From contig CAZWJH010000041.1 of the NCBI GenBank assembly GCA_964634755.1, positions 1 to 20,760 on the forward strand: 20,760 nucleotides of DNA, given 5' to 3'. Of this stretch, positions 1 through 6,950 are shown piece after piece; position 1 is the first letter of the stretch; each line of letters begins with the position of its first letter. The DNA comes from JALXDT01 sp964634755. Lineage in GTDB: Bacteria > Acidobacteriota > Aminicenantia > JAMOAD01. The translations under genes were made by a program, and so were the position numbers. The notes under the pieces are model-generated. The model searched no databases and was not told the DNA's origin. It saw nothing but the letters and a program-made list of their open reading frames with translations.

Positions 1-195
1 CGAATATTTTAAATTATTTCCCTATATCCCTCTTGACTTTTCAGACAACATCTTGGAGCTGTTCTGCTTTGTTTTGCGTATTCTGTCATTTCCATACCCT
101 GTACTATTAGTTTACAATTTTTCACCTTAATGTTCAAGATAAATTATAAAAAAGCTGGAACGGCTGCTCTGCTGAGTGCTGCTCAGCTTTAAAAA
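1..195. other. Gene-poor left edge, no confident gene
   Basis: I see no convincing gene here. The only open frame is a 28-codon minus-strand one (9-95) without a Shine-Dalgarno sequence. The stretch at 161-190 is rich in GCTGCT-like words, with a small stem-loop (GCTGAG at 171-176 pairing with CTCAGC at 182-187). It leads into the direct repeat at 196-224. Confidence 0.5.
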
Positions 196-224
196 TGCTG
201 CTCTGCTGCTCAGCTTGAGGCTTT
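196..224 (+). repeat. Left copy of 29-bp imperfect direct repeat
   Basis: The 29 bases here match 836-864 at 26 positions in the same orientation; mismatches are 204/844, 212/852 and 218/858. The two copies bracket the toxin-antitoxin module. This copy ends one base before the ancestral stop codon of the toxin frame (226-228). The core (205-225, GCTGCTCAGCTTGAGGCTTT) also resembles an inverted copy at 10740-10760, so the element may be a dispersed intergenic repeat rather than a target-site duplication. Confidence 0.6.
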
Positions 225-225
225 G

Positions 226-474
226 TTATTTATATATTTCTTTCCTGTACCCTATGCGTAATACAATTATTTTGTCATCTTCAATGTCAAAAATTACTCT
301 CTAATCGCCGATTCTAAACCTGTATGTTCCGAGAACATTGTTTATAAGTTTGGATGCATATTTCAGAGGTTCTTTTGAATAAAACTTCAACTTTTCACCA
401 ATCCGTTTCTTTGTCTTCACATCAAGTTTTTCAATATCTTTAATAGCTCTTTCAGTAATAAGTATTTTATACAC
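226..474 (-). pseudogene. RelE/ParE-family toxin interrupted by an in-frame TAG
   Basis: RelE/ParE toxins are ribosome-dependent mRNA nucleases or gyrase poisons of about 85-95 residues. The start (YKILITERAIKDIEKL) is typical of the superfamily. The frame stops at TAG (301-303) right after RFRIGD, then continues in the same frame as RVIFDIEDDKIIVLRIGYRK to a TAA at 226-228. That is the classic RelE C-terminus, and TAG sits where the family has Tyr in the 'GDYRVIF' strand. One base change (TAT/TAC to TAG) explains it. I chose GTG at 474 because GAGG lies six bases upstream and it overlaps the antitoxin end by 8 nt; an ATG at 489 is the alternative. Restored length is about 82 residues. Truncation removes the C-terminal strand that usually carries catalytic residues, so the product is probably inactive unless the codon is read through or is an assembly error. 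Confidence 0.75.
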
Positions 475-664
475 CAAAGACCTCTTCAAACTCCTTTACT
501 TTGCCATCTTTATAATCCTTTCGCGCTTCTTCTATTGATTTAATATATTCACGACTTGTGAGTGCAAGAATATCTTCCGAAATTTCTTCCATAGTTTCTT
601 TTACTATACCCTTTATAAGAAAAGAAAACTCTTCTTCACTAAGTTCGTTTATTTTTTTTGTCAT
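467..664 (-). CDS. Type II antitoxin paired with RelE-like toxin
   Basis: This 65-residue acidic protein lies directly upstream of the RelE-like frame and overlaps it, the usual antitoxin-toxin order. Its C-terminal half (SIEEARKDYKDGKVKEFEEV) resembles short antitoxins paired with RelE-type toxins, in which an Asp-Tyr-Lys-rich helix precedes a 'FEEVF' end. No DNA-binding fold is obvious by eye; the N-terminal half is probably helical. The ATG at 662-664 has GGAAGG five bases upstream, and a good promoter precedes it (684-711). By analogy with the family it would neutralise the toxin and repress its own promoter. The frame is intact although the toxin is broken, which fits decay that began with the toxin. 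Confidence 0.65.
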   Translation of the reverse strand: MTKKINELSEEEFSFLIKGIVKETMEEISEDILALTSREYIKSIEEARKDYKDGKVKEFEEVFGV

Positions 665-683
665 TTTTTCCTTCCATAAATTT

Positions 684-711
684 ATTATAGCATTTTTTCA
701 CCTTTCGACAA
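684..711 (-). promoter_or_regulatory. Sigma70-like promoter of the toxin-antitoxin module
   Basis: Reading the minus strand, TTGTCG (711-706), a 16-base spacer and TATAAT (689-684) precede the antitoxin start. TGC just before TATAAT makes an extended -10. The predicted leader is about 12 nt and contains the GGAAGG ribosome-binding site (675-670). Confidence 0.6.
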
Positions 712-957
712 GGGGGAATACGGAATTTGTTCTTTTAAAGTCCTTCATAGTTAGCTTTAAAATTGGAATAGCTTGAAGGCTTGGAAACTTTAAAAATTCT
801 TCATTTTTCATTCCTTCATTTTTCATTTCAATTTCTGCTGCTCGGCTGCTCGGCTTGGGGCTTTTCTTAGCTTAGTTTAGGACATAGAGGTGGATAGGAT
901 ATTTTGACTGATTGATAAAAGGATTGAAAACTTTCCTAAAAAATCGTAAGCTATTTT
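690..957. other. Intergenic region with short tandem repeat
   Basis: No gene is supported between the antitoxin start and 958. A 14-base unit (CTTCATTTTTCATT) occurs twice in tandem at 799-812 and 814-827. The right copy of the flanking direct repeat is at 836-864. Possible promoter elements for the gene at 958 are TTGACT (904-909) or TTGAAA (924-929) with TAAGCT (947-952), but their match to consensus is weak. Confidence 0.4.
836..864 (+). repeat. Right copy of 29-bp imperfect direct repeat
   Basis: Same orientation as 196-224, 26 of 29 bases identical. The core GCTGCTCGGCTTGGGGCTTT (845-864) matches an inverted copy at 10740-10760 at 18 of 21 bases. The copies lie 640 bases apart and enclose the toxin-antitoxin module. 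Confidence 0.6.
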
Positions 958-1398
958 ATGAGAAATATAATCATCTTTCTATTATTAGCAATCATAATTT
1001 TTTCAAGCCCTCTTTTGGGAGAAAATAAAGAGAAAACGAACAAAATTCCTTTTACATATATTCTTCCGGGAATTGAACAGATCAAGCATAAGGATTATCT
1101 CAAAGGGGTTATTTTACTCACTTCCTTTTCAGGCTGCATTACAGGTGCAATTATTAACAATAATAGGGGAAATGATTACTATGAGAAATATCTTAATTCT
1201 GTAATTGTTGAGGAAATTGTTAAAATGAGAAGAAAAACAGAGGATTCTTTCAGAAAAAGAAATTATTTTTTAGTCGGTGCTTTCTCCGTCTGGATAATAC
1301 ATCTTATTGATCTTCAGTTTTTTAATAATAAAGCAAAAGGGGTGAAAGGTGAAATACACAAGAATGGCTTTTCTTTTGGCCTTTATTATACTTTTTAG
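958..1398 (+). CDS. DUF5683-like exported protein
   Basis: This 146-residue protein begins with a signal peptide or anchor (MRNIIIFLLLAIIIFSSPLLG, cut probably after about residue 21). The rest resembles DUF5683 proteins, envelope proteins of unknown function. Supporting traits are a 'LPGIEQ' start (family pattern PGxGQ), a hydrophobic segment around residues 48-65 (GVILLTSFSGCITGAII), a charged YYEKYLNSVIVEEIVKMRRK helix, an RKRNYF turn, and a second hydrophobic segment ending in HLIDLQFF (family pattern 'xxDAxV'). It overlaps the next gene by 50 nt and heads a four-gene envelope block. No Shine-Dalgarno sequence precedes the ATG. Its biochemical role is unknown. Confidence 0.7.
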   Translation: MRNIIIFLLLAIIIFSSPLLGENKEKTNKIPFTYILPGIEQIKHKDYLKGVILLTSFSGCITGAIINNNRGNDYYEKYLNSVIVEEIVKMRRKTEDSFRKRNYFLVGAFSVWIIHLIDLQFFNNKAKGVKGEIHKNGFSFGLYYTF

Positions 1399-2056
1399 TT
1401 CCTGCAAAGATATAATTTTTAACAATCCCCTTGATCCCGAAGCATCCCGAGGAGAAGTTATTGTTTTAAAGGTTCTTAATACAAATTTTCCGGGTGAAGG
1501 GGAGCTTGCATTTGACGGAGAAAAGCTCTGGAAGATATACGGAAGCGGAAGGTTAGTTGCCTTTGACAGGGAAACAGGAGAAAAAATAAGAGAGCTTTTT
1601 ATTCCCTTCTCAAAAGGGCTTGTGTTTTTGGATGATTATCTTTACCTTTCCTCTTCCGAAAACTATTTGACAATTGTAAATCCTCTCTCAGGAGATTTTA
1701 TCTCAAATTTGCTCACAGGAGAAAAATACTTTGAATTCATAACAAAAACAGGAGATAAAATAATCGGTTATGATAAAAAAAGTTCAAGATTTTTTCTTTT
1801 TGACCCTGAAAGCGGAGAAAGCGAAGAGCTCTTTAAACTCACAGGATTCAATATTGGAGGCGTTTCAATTTATCAGGGTTTTCTCATAATAACGGGAAAA
1901 AACTCTGCTTCAATCTACCTTTTTAATACAAATGGGAAAGTTGAAAAAGTCTACTCGTCTCCGGTCTCAGACATTTCTGGAATAAGTGTTGATGAAAACT
2001 CATATATCTATCTTGCATCATCAGATGGGAAAATTTACAAGATTACTCTTCCTTAG
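1349..2056 (+). CDS. Lipoprotein with beta-propeller-like repeats
   Basis: I took the GTG at 1349 as start because GGGGTG lies just upstream at a good distance; the next in-frame ATG (1364) has no such site. The 235-residue product has a lipoprotein signal (hydrophobic AFLLAFIILFSSC, lipid attachment at Cys19). The mature part repeats a pattern of about 35-40 residues ending in hydrophobic-Phe/Tyr-Asp/Asn-x-x-x-Gly, such as LVAFDRETGE, LTIVNPLSGD, FFLFDPESGE, IYLFNTNGKV and IYLASSDGKI. This is the style of NHL/PQQ/WD-like beta-propeller blades, perhaps five. It overlaps both neighbours (50 nt upstream, 32 nt downstream). It may bind a partner at the outer membrane or periplasm; the exact role is unknown. 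Confidence 0.7.
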   Translation: MKYTRMAFLLAFIILFSSCKDIIFNNPLDPEASRGEVIVLKVLNTNFPGEGELAFDGEKLWKIYGSGRLVAFDRETGEKIRELFIPFSKGLVFLDDYLYLSSSENYLTIVNPLSGDFISNLLTGEKYFEFITKTGDKIIGYDKKSSRFFLFDPESGESEELFKLTGFNIGGVSIYQGFLIITGKNSASIYLFNTNGKVEKVYSSPVSDISGISVDENSYIYLASSDGKIYKITLP

Positions 2057-3803
2057 CCTCTTTCTTCTGCTTCCTCTCCTAAGCCGGGCAGGTGATCCGA
2101 TAGCCACATTTAAAGGCAAGTATCTTATTTACAGTGATTACCATCATTATATATTCGGAGCAGGAAAAATTGAAGTTAAAATCGGGGAAAAGAAAATTTT
2201 TGGAGATTATCTTTTTTTTAATGTTAAAACCTTAAAAGGAAAAGTTTTAGGCAGGGCAAGTATGGATTCAAAAAGTACTTTTGATGAGATTTTATTTTCC
2301 CTTGCTCCTTTAAACCTTAAATTAATGTCATTCGGAGAAAAGATAGAAAGCAGTGGTAAAGCAGAAGGAATAAAATTAAAAACTTTAAAAGAGCTAAAAA
2401 ATTCGGCTCTTTTTTATGAAACAAGAGAACTTAGAGTTTATAAGAGCAGGAAGATAATCGGATACTATGTGATTCCGTATGTAATGGGAGTGCCATCTTT
2501 TCCGTTGAAAAAACTTATCTTGAAAAAAAGCGAGTTTTTTGAGAAAACAACATTTTACTTAAAAAACATAAATTATGACGGATTTTACGGCTTTTCAATA
2601 ACACCATCACTTGCAATAAGAACAAAAGCTTTATCGGGAGACATAGATTTCAAACTATTCGAAAGAGAGCTTTTTAATATTAGCGGAGAAAAGAGAGGAA
2701 TAAATATCTCCGCAAATCAACTTTTCAAGGTAAAAGGCAGGAAAATTCTTGAGATGAATGGATTTTTCAGCTCGGATTCAAAATCATCAAATCTATCATT
2801 TTCCCACGAAAGCTCAATAGGTCCCATAAGTTTTTCTTTGAATCAAACAATAAGCAAAACATCTTCCGATAAGGCAGTTTATCTTCTTGATACATTGCTT
2901 AAAATAAACGGACTGAAAATTCTATCTCCATCTTTAAATCTAAAATATGATTACAGAAAAAGCTATTCCTATTTAATATCCACTCCTCTTAATATTCTTA
3001 AAAATACTGAAATTTTTCTCTCATATCTCAGAGAAAAAACTAACAATAGTTTTATATCGGATACATCAAAATTTTCATCATCAATTAATTTTTCATCATC
3101 AATTTTAAGCGGAAGCAGTTCTTTTAATTTAACAAAGGATATGATTGAAGATAGTGTGAAAAAGGATTTTGCATTAAATCTCTCTCCTCCTCAGATTTCT
3201 TTAATTAACAATATTAATATTATGATTTCTCCATTCTACTCATTCTCCTCCTATCCATTATCCGATCAAATATTTAAAAAAAATAATTTTGGACTCAACT
3301 TTTCAATAAACTCATCAGGGGTGCTTCTTCCTTTTAAATTTTCTTTATATCCGAATTTTTCGGTTTACCAGCTTTGGGAGAAAGATAGGGAATCAAAAAC
3401 AAATTTTAATTATTTTCTAAACATAGAAAAGAGAAAGGGTGTTTTTTCTCTTATTATTAACTATGGAATTTCTTCCTCTTACAAAACAAAAGCTTTTTGG
3501 ATAGAGGGAAATAATTTAAAAAACATGAATATAAGAGCGGGTTTGAAAAAAATGGGCGAGTATGATTTTTATCTGAATTTTTACTTTGACAATAATTATA
3601 GCCTTGAAAATATCACATCAAAGCTTGAGGTTAATTTTCTCAGAGATTGGAGACTATCTTCTTATTCAATTTATTATAATAAGACTAAAAAACTCACAAG
3701 TTTTGAAATTTTTCTTGAAAAAACAATAAAAAACAGTTTTAAAATACAGGGAGGTTATTCATTACTTTTAAAAAGATTTTTTATAAAATTAATACCTTAT
3801 TGA
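2025..3803 (+). CDS. lptD: LptD/OstA-like outer-membrane protein
   Basis: LptD inserts lipopolysaccharide into the outer leaflet of the outer membrane. I chose the ATG at 2025 because it gives a clean signal peptide (MGKFTRLLFLSLFLLLPLLSRAG, cut near residue 22); in-frame codons at 1986 and 1992 would put a polar extension in front. After the signal comes an OstA-type region, with a GAGKIEVKIGEKKIFGDYLF strand pair matching the family pattern of 'y-x-a-x-G-n-V-e-v ... a-D-x-l-x-y'. A YYVIPYVMGVPSFPLKK segment follows, like the 'PVFYLPYF-x-x-P' hinge of LptD, then a long Ser/Asn/aromatic-rich beta-strand region. The protein ends in FFIKLIPY with a terminal Tyr, as expected for a Bam-dependent barrel. 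At about 592 residues it is shorter than typical LptD (about 700-850), and I see no disulfide cysteines. No LPS genes are nearby, so a related barrel function is possible. Confidence 0.6.
   Translation: MGKFTRLLFLSLFLLLPLLSRAGDPIATFKGKYLIYSDYHHYIFGAGKIEVKIGEKKIFGDYLFFNVKTLKGKVLGRASMDSKSTFDEILFSLAPLNLKLMSFGEKIESSGKAEGIKLKTLKELKNSALFYETRELRVYKSRKIIGYYVIPYVMGVPSFPLKKLILKKSEFFEKTTFYLKNINYDGFYGFSITPSLAIRTKALSGDIDFKLFERELFNISGEKRGINISANQLFKVKGRKILEMNGFFSSDSKSSNLSFSHESSIGPISFSLNQTISKTSSDKAVYLLDTLLKINGLKILSPSLNLKYDYRKSYSYLISTPLNILKNTEIFLSYLREKTNNSFISDTSKFSSSINFSSSILSGSSSFNLTKDMIEDSVKKDFALNLSPPQISLINNINIMISPFYSFSSYPLSDQIFKKNNFGLNFSINSSGVLLPFKFSLYPNFSVYQLWEKDRESKTNFNYFLNIEKRKGVFSLIINYGISSSYKTKAFWIEGNNLKNMNIRAGLKKMGEYDFYLNFYFDNNYSLENITSKLEVNFLRDWRLSSYSIYYNKTKKLTSFEIFLEKTIKNSFKIQGGYSLLLKRFFIKLIPY
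3749..3763 (+). promoter_or_regulatory. Shine-Dalgarno placed in front of an ATT codon
   Basis: GGGAGG at 3749-3754 is followed by six bases and then ATT at 3761-3763, ideal spacing for initiation. Starting there gives the next gene a full lipoprotein signal peptide. The site lies inside the 3' end of the LptD-like gene, in another frame. Confidence 0.5.
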
Positions 3804-4195
3804 TTTTAATGGCTCTTCTTAATTCCTGCGGGATAAAAGTTGAGGAGCTTCCGAATTTGGAAAAGCCATATATAGAAAAGGTGTATTTTCTAAAGGAAGT
3901 AAAATTTGACAATGGAAAAATCACAAAAATATTTTTTAAAGATAAAATAAGAAATCCGTTTTTCATTCTCATAAAAATGAAAAACACAAGAGGAAAAGGG
4001 ACTCTTAAGATAAAACTTTATAAAAATGATAAGCTCGCCTATGAAAAAACATTTTACTTTGGAAAAGCGGGTAAGGAGTATGAAACAATCTTTGTCTGGG
4101 AAAGGGTAGAAGAGAAGATGAAAGGGAAGATTTGCTATGCTATTTTTTACAATGATTCTCTACTGTGGGAAGGGGATTTTTATGTAAGAGAATAA
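3761..4195 (+). CDS. Small lipoprotein coupled to the LptD-like gene
   Basis: From ATT at 3761 the product is 144 residues with a textbook lipoprotein signal: a basic start (TFKKIFYKINT), a hydrophobic core LLILMALL, and lipobox LNSC with lipid Cys at residue 23. The only usual start, TTG at 3800, would leave a 10-residue signal without positive charge and no ribosome-binding site; ATT has GGGAGG six bases upstream. The mature part (about 120 residues) looks all-beta, with alternating strands such as GTLKIKLYKNDKLAYEKTFY and LLWEGDFYV, perhaps one Ig-like sandwich. I do not recognise the family. Position after an LptD-like barrel, with 43 nt overlap, recalls LptE, the lipoprotein plug of LptD, but no LptE signature is visible, so that is inference. 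The start choice is the main uncertainty. Confidence 0.65.
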   Translation: MTFKKIFYKINTLLILMALLNSCGIKVEELPNLEKPYIEKVYFLKEVKFDNGKITKIFFKDKIRNPFFILIKMKNTRGKGTLKIKLYKNDKLAYEKTFYFGKAGKEYETIFVWERVEEKMKGKICYAIFYNDSLLWEGDFYVRE

Positions 4196-4244
4196 GCTCA
4201 ATATATTGCGCTAAAAAAGAACTTACCACTAAATATTGTATAAA

Positions 4245-6950
4245 TTATTCTTCTACAGATAAAATTTTCTCTTTTAAAATCATAGCAGTAATAGTATCGC
4301 TTTTAAGAAGCTCATCCATCGTTCCCTCAAATACGAGTTTTCCTCCTCTCCTTCCACCTCCAGGTCCCATATCCACTATATAATCGGAAGAAAAAATAAA
4401 TAGAGGGTTATGCTCAACCGTAATTATCGTCGCTCCCTTTTTTAAATATTCCTTGAAAGTATTTAACAATTTTTCTATATCAAGAGGGTGAAGTCCCACT
4501 GTTGGCTCATCTATTAAAAAAAGAACATTTTTAACCTTTTCTCCTCCAAAATATTTTGCAAGCTTTATCCTCTGACTTTCCCCTCCGGATAGTGTTGATA
4601 ATGTCTGACCTAATTTAAGATAATCTATCCCCAAAGATTTTATTATTCTTATCCTCTTTTCAAATTCTGGGATTTCTATTCTGAAAAAATCCTCAAGCTC
4701 CGAAAGAGTAAGCGCCATAATATCATAAATATTAAGTCCTTTGTATTTTACTTTTAACACATCTTCTTTAAATCTCTTCCCTTTACAACTATCACAAACA
4801 AGATTTATATCGGATAAAAATTGCAGTTCAACCGTAATAAGCCCATTTCCCTTACATTCGGGACACTGCCCCTCCTTTCTATTAAAAGAAAAGTGAGCTT
4901 TCTTGAAACCTCGGGATTTTGACTCCGGAAGACCGGCAAAAAAATCTCTTATGAGCTCCATAAGTTTCAAATAAGTCCCAACGGTAGCTTTGGAACTTTT
5001 TGAAGGAAGAGAATCATCTATGTAGATTGCTTTTACTATACCTTTTTTATCCAAATTCTCAAAATTAAAGCTTTCCCCTGAAAACCCTTTGTAAAGTATT
5101 TCATAAAGAAGTGTGCTCTTACCTGCTCCGGAAACTCCGGTAATTGTTGTCAGTGCATTTACAGGAAATTTAAAATTCTCTCCCTTTATATTAAATTTTT
5201 TGGCCTCCCTGACTTCTATAAAGGAAGAAAATTTTTTATCTTTCCTGATATCTTTCCTGATTTTTTTCAAATTAGAGTAAAGTTTTAAAGTTTTTCCAAA
5301 TGTTTCTCCTTTTTTATACTCCTTTAAAGACCCCTGAAAAACAATTTTACCGCCCGCTTTTCCCGCTTTTGGTCCGAGCTCTATGATTTCATCGGAAATT
5401 TTCATAGCATCTTCCGAATGCTCAACCATAATTAAGGTATTTCTGTTTTTTTTCAGCTGTTCAAGGATACCAAGAAGATTTTTAAAATCACTCATATGAA
5501 GCCCTCTTGAAGGCTCATCAATAATTATCATAGTGTCTGAAAGGGTTGTTCCCAAAACAGTTGTAAGAGAAATTCTCTGAGCTTCTCCTCCCGAAAGGGT
5601 AAATGTTTTCCTTTTTAAGGTCAAATAACTAAGGCCTACTTTTATCAAATACTTAGCCCTCTCCCTTAATTCTTCAACCACAATTTTTATAGCTTTATCA
5701 TCTTTCCACTTTTGAGAAACCCTATTCAAAAATTCATAAAATTCCTCAACATCCATTCTCATAATATCACCAATGTTTTTACCTTCAATTTTATAAGAAA
5801 GAGCATCCCTGTTTAACCTACTGCCTTTGCACTCAGGACATTCCGTATACTTTCTATATTTGCTCAAAAAAACCCTCACATGTGTTTTATATCTTTTTGT
5901 CTCAAGCCAATCAAAAAACCCCTTAACCCCATAATAATCTCCGTCTCCATCCAAGATGAGTTTTTTATCACTTTCTTTAAGCTTTGCAAAAGGTATGTTT
6001 TTCGGGATTTTTCTTTTTTTACAAAAATCCAAAAGGTCCTCTTTCAACTCCTCTGCAGCTGGTTTAGTAAAAGGCTCAATAGCTCCACCCTCTATTGAAA
6101 GGTTGGGATTTGGTATGATTTTTTTTTCATCTATTTCAATTATATCACCAAAACCCCGGCATACAGGGCATGCTCCTTTTGAAGAATTAAATGAAAACAG
6201 AGTGGGTTCGGGGGAAGATATCTTTATATCACAATAAGGACATTCAAACTCCTTTGAAAAAAGATAAAGTTCCTCTCCTTCTTTTACAAAAAACCTCTCT
6301 CCCCAATGAAAGGCTGTTAATACAGCTTCGTAAATTCTGTCCTCTTCTTCCTTTTTAGCCTTTAAACTATCCACAATAATGTAGGCGGGAAATTTTTTCA
6401 CTTTGAAAATAGAATCTTTTTCTCCATTCAAAAGAGCATAGAGAAACCCTCCTCCGTATATTTCCTTTAAAGGTTTTTCAGTTATAAAACCAAAGTCAAT
6501 TTTTTCCCCTGAAAATTTATTAATTATTTCTCTCTTCAGAGATTCCGGATTGTGGTTTTTTATCTCTCTTCCGCAAGAGGGACAAAAAGGAGTTGCTTTT
6601 TTGGCAAAAAGTATTCTTAAAAAATCATAAATCTCCGTTATTGTTGCAACCGTGGATCTTGGGTTTTTAATAAAACCTTTTCTTATTACCGCAATAGATG
6701 GTTGAAGCTCATTTATACTCTCCACTTCGGGAGGGGGAATTCTCTCAAAAAACTGCCTTGCAAAGGTAGAAAGAGAAAGAAAAAATCTCCTCTGGCTTTC
6801 CGCATAAAGTGTATCCATCACAAGAGATGATTTTCCCGCTCCGGAGACTCCGGTTATAATTATATTTTTATAAAGAGGAATTTTTAGTTCGGATATTGTA
6901 AGATTATTCTGCCTTGCTCCCTTAATTATTATGGAATCTTCTTTCTTCAT
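4245..6950 (-). CDS. uvrA: UvrA-family DNA-damage ATPase (divergent)
   Basis: UvrA recognises bulky DNA lesions and loads UvrB in nucleotide excision repair. This 901-residue protein has two ABC ATPase halves. First half: Walker A GVSGAGKSS (34-42), NPRSTVATITEIYDF (96-110), zinc module C237/C240/C261/C264, signature LSGGEAQR (452-459), Walker B DEP (478-480), His511. Second half: Walker A GVSGAGKST (604-612), zinc module C696/C699/C719/C722, signature LSGGESQR (787-794), DEP (814-816), His847. About 115 residues between C126 and C237 would be the UvrB-binding domain. It is somewhat shorter than usual (about 940). The second-half motif normally RTPRSNPATYTG reads PSKSSKATVGTY (649-660), a UvrA2-like or unusual subgroup trait. 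Its ATG directly abuts the exchanger stop codon with no ribosome-binding site, so translation is probably coupled. Confidence 0.88.
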   Translation of the reverse strand: MKKEDSIIIKGARQNNLTISELKIPLYKNIIITGVSGAGKSSLVMDTLYAESQRRFFLSLSTFARQFFERIPPPEVESINELQPSIAVIRKGFIKNPRSTVATITEIYDFLRILFAKKATPFCPSCGREIKNHNPESLKREIINKFSGEKIDFGFITEKPLKEIYGGGFLYALLNGEKDSIFKVKKFPAYIIVDSLKAKKEEEDRIYEAVLTAFHWGERFFVKEGEELYLFSKEFECPYCDIKISSPEPTLFSFNSSKGACPVCRGFGDIIEIDEKKIIPNPNLSIEGGAIEPFTKPAAEELKEDLLDFCKKRKIPKNIPFAKLKESDKKLILDGDGDYYGVKGFFDWLETKRYKTHVRVFLSKYRKYTECPECKGSRLNRDALSYKIEGKNIGDIMRMDVEEFYEFLNRVSQKWKDDKAIKIVVEELRERAKYLIKVGLSYLTLKRKTFTLSGGEAQRISLTTVLGTTLSDTMIIIDEPSRGLHMSDFKNLLGILEQLKKNRNTLIMVEHSEDAMKISDEIIELGPKAGKAGGKIVFQGSLKEYKKGETFGKTLKLYSNLKKIRKDIRKDKKFSSFIEVREAKKFNIKGENFKFPVNALTTITGVSGAGKSTLLYEILYKGFSGESFNFENLDKKGIVKAIYIDDSLPSKSSKATVGTYLKLMELIRDFFAGLPESKSRGFKKAHFSFNRKEGQCPECKGNGLITVELQFLSDINLVCDSCKGKRFKEDVLKVKYKGLNIYDIMALTLSELEDFFRIEIPEFEKRIRIIKSLGIDYLKLGQTLSTLSGGESQRIKLAKYFGGEKVKNVLFLIDEPTVGLHPLDIEKLLNTFKEYLKKGATIITVEHNPLFIFSSDYIVDMGPGGGRRGGKLVFEGTMDELLKSDTITAMILKEKILSVEE

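Noticed and set aside
9..95. 28-codon minus-strand frame (MEMTEYAKQSRTAP...)
   Set aside because: Too short, no Shine-Dalgarno or promoter, no recognised family; could be an edge of a repeat.
161..225. CRISPR-like array in the GCTGCT-rich region
   Set aside because: Copies are imperfect, unevenly spaced and without spacers of constant length; no cas genes are present.
698..826. 42-codon minus-strand frame beginning MKNEGMKNEEF
   Set aside because: The repeated start comes from the 15-base tandem repeat at 799-827, there is no ribosome-binding site, and nothing resembles a known family; probably chance or a decayed remnant.
4196..4244. Terminator between the envelope block and uvrA
   Set aside because: Only a 10-base AT palindrome (4199-4208) is visible; there is no GC-rich stem followed by a T-run.
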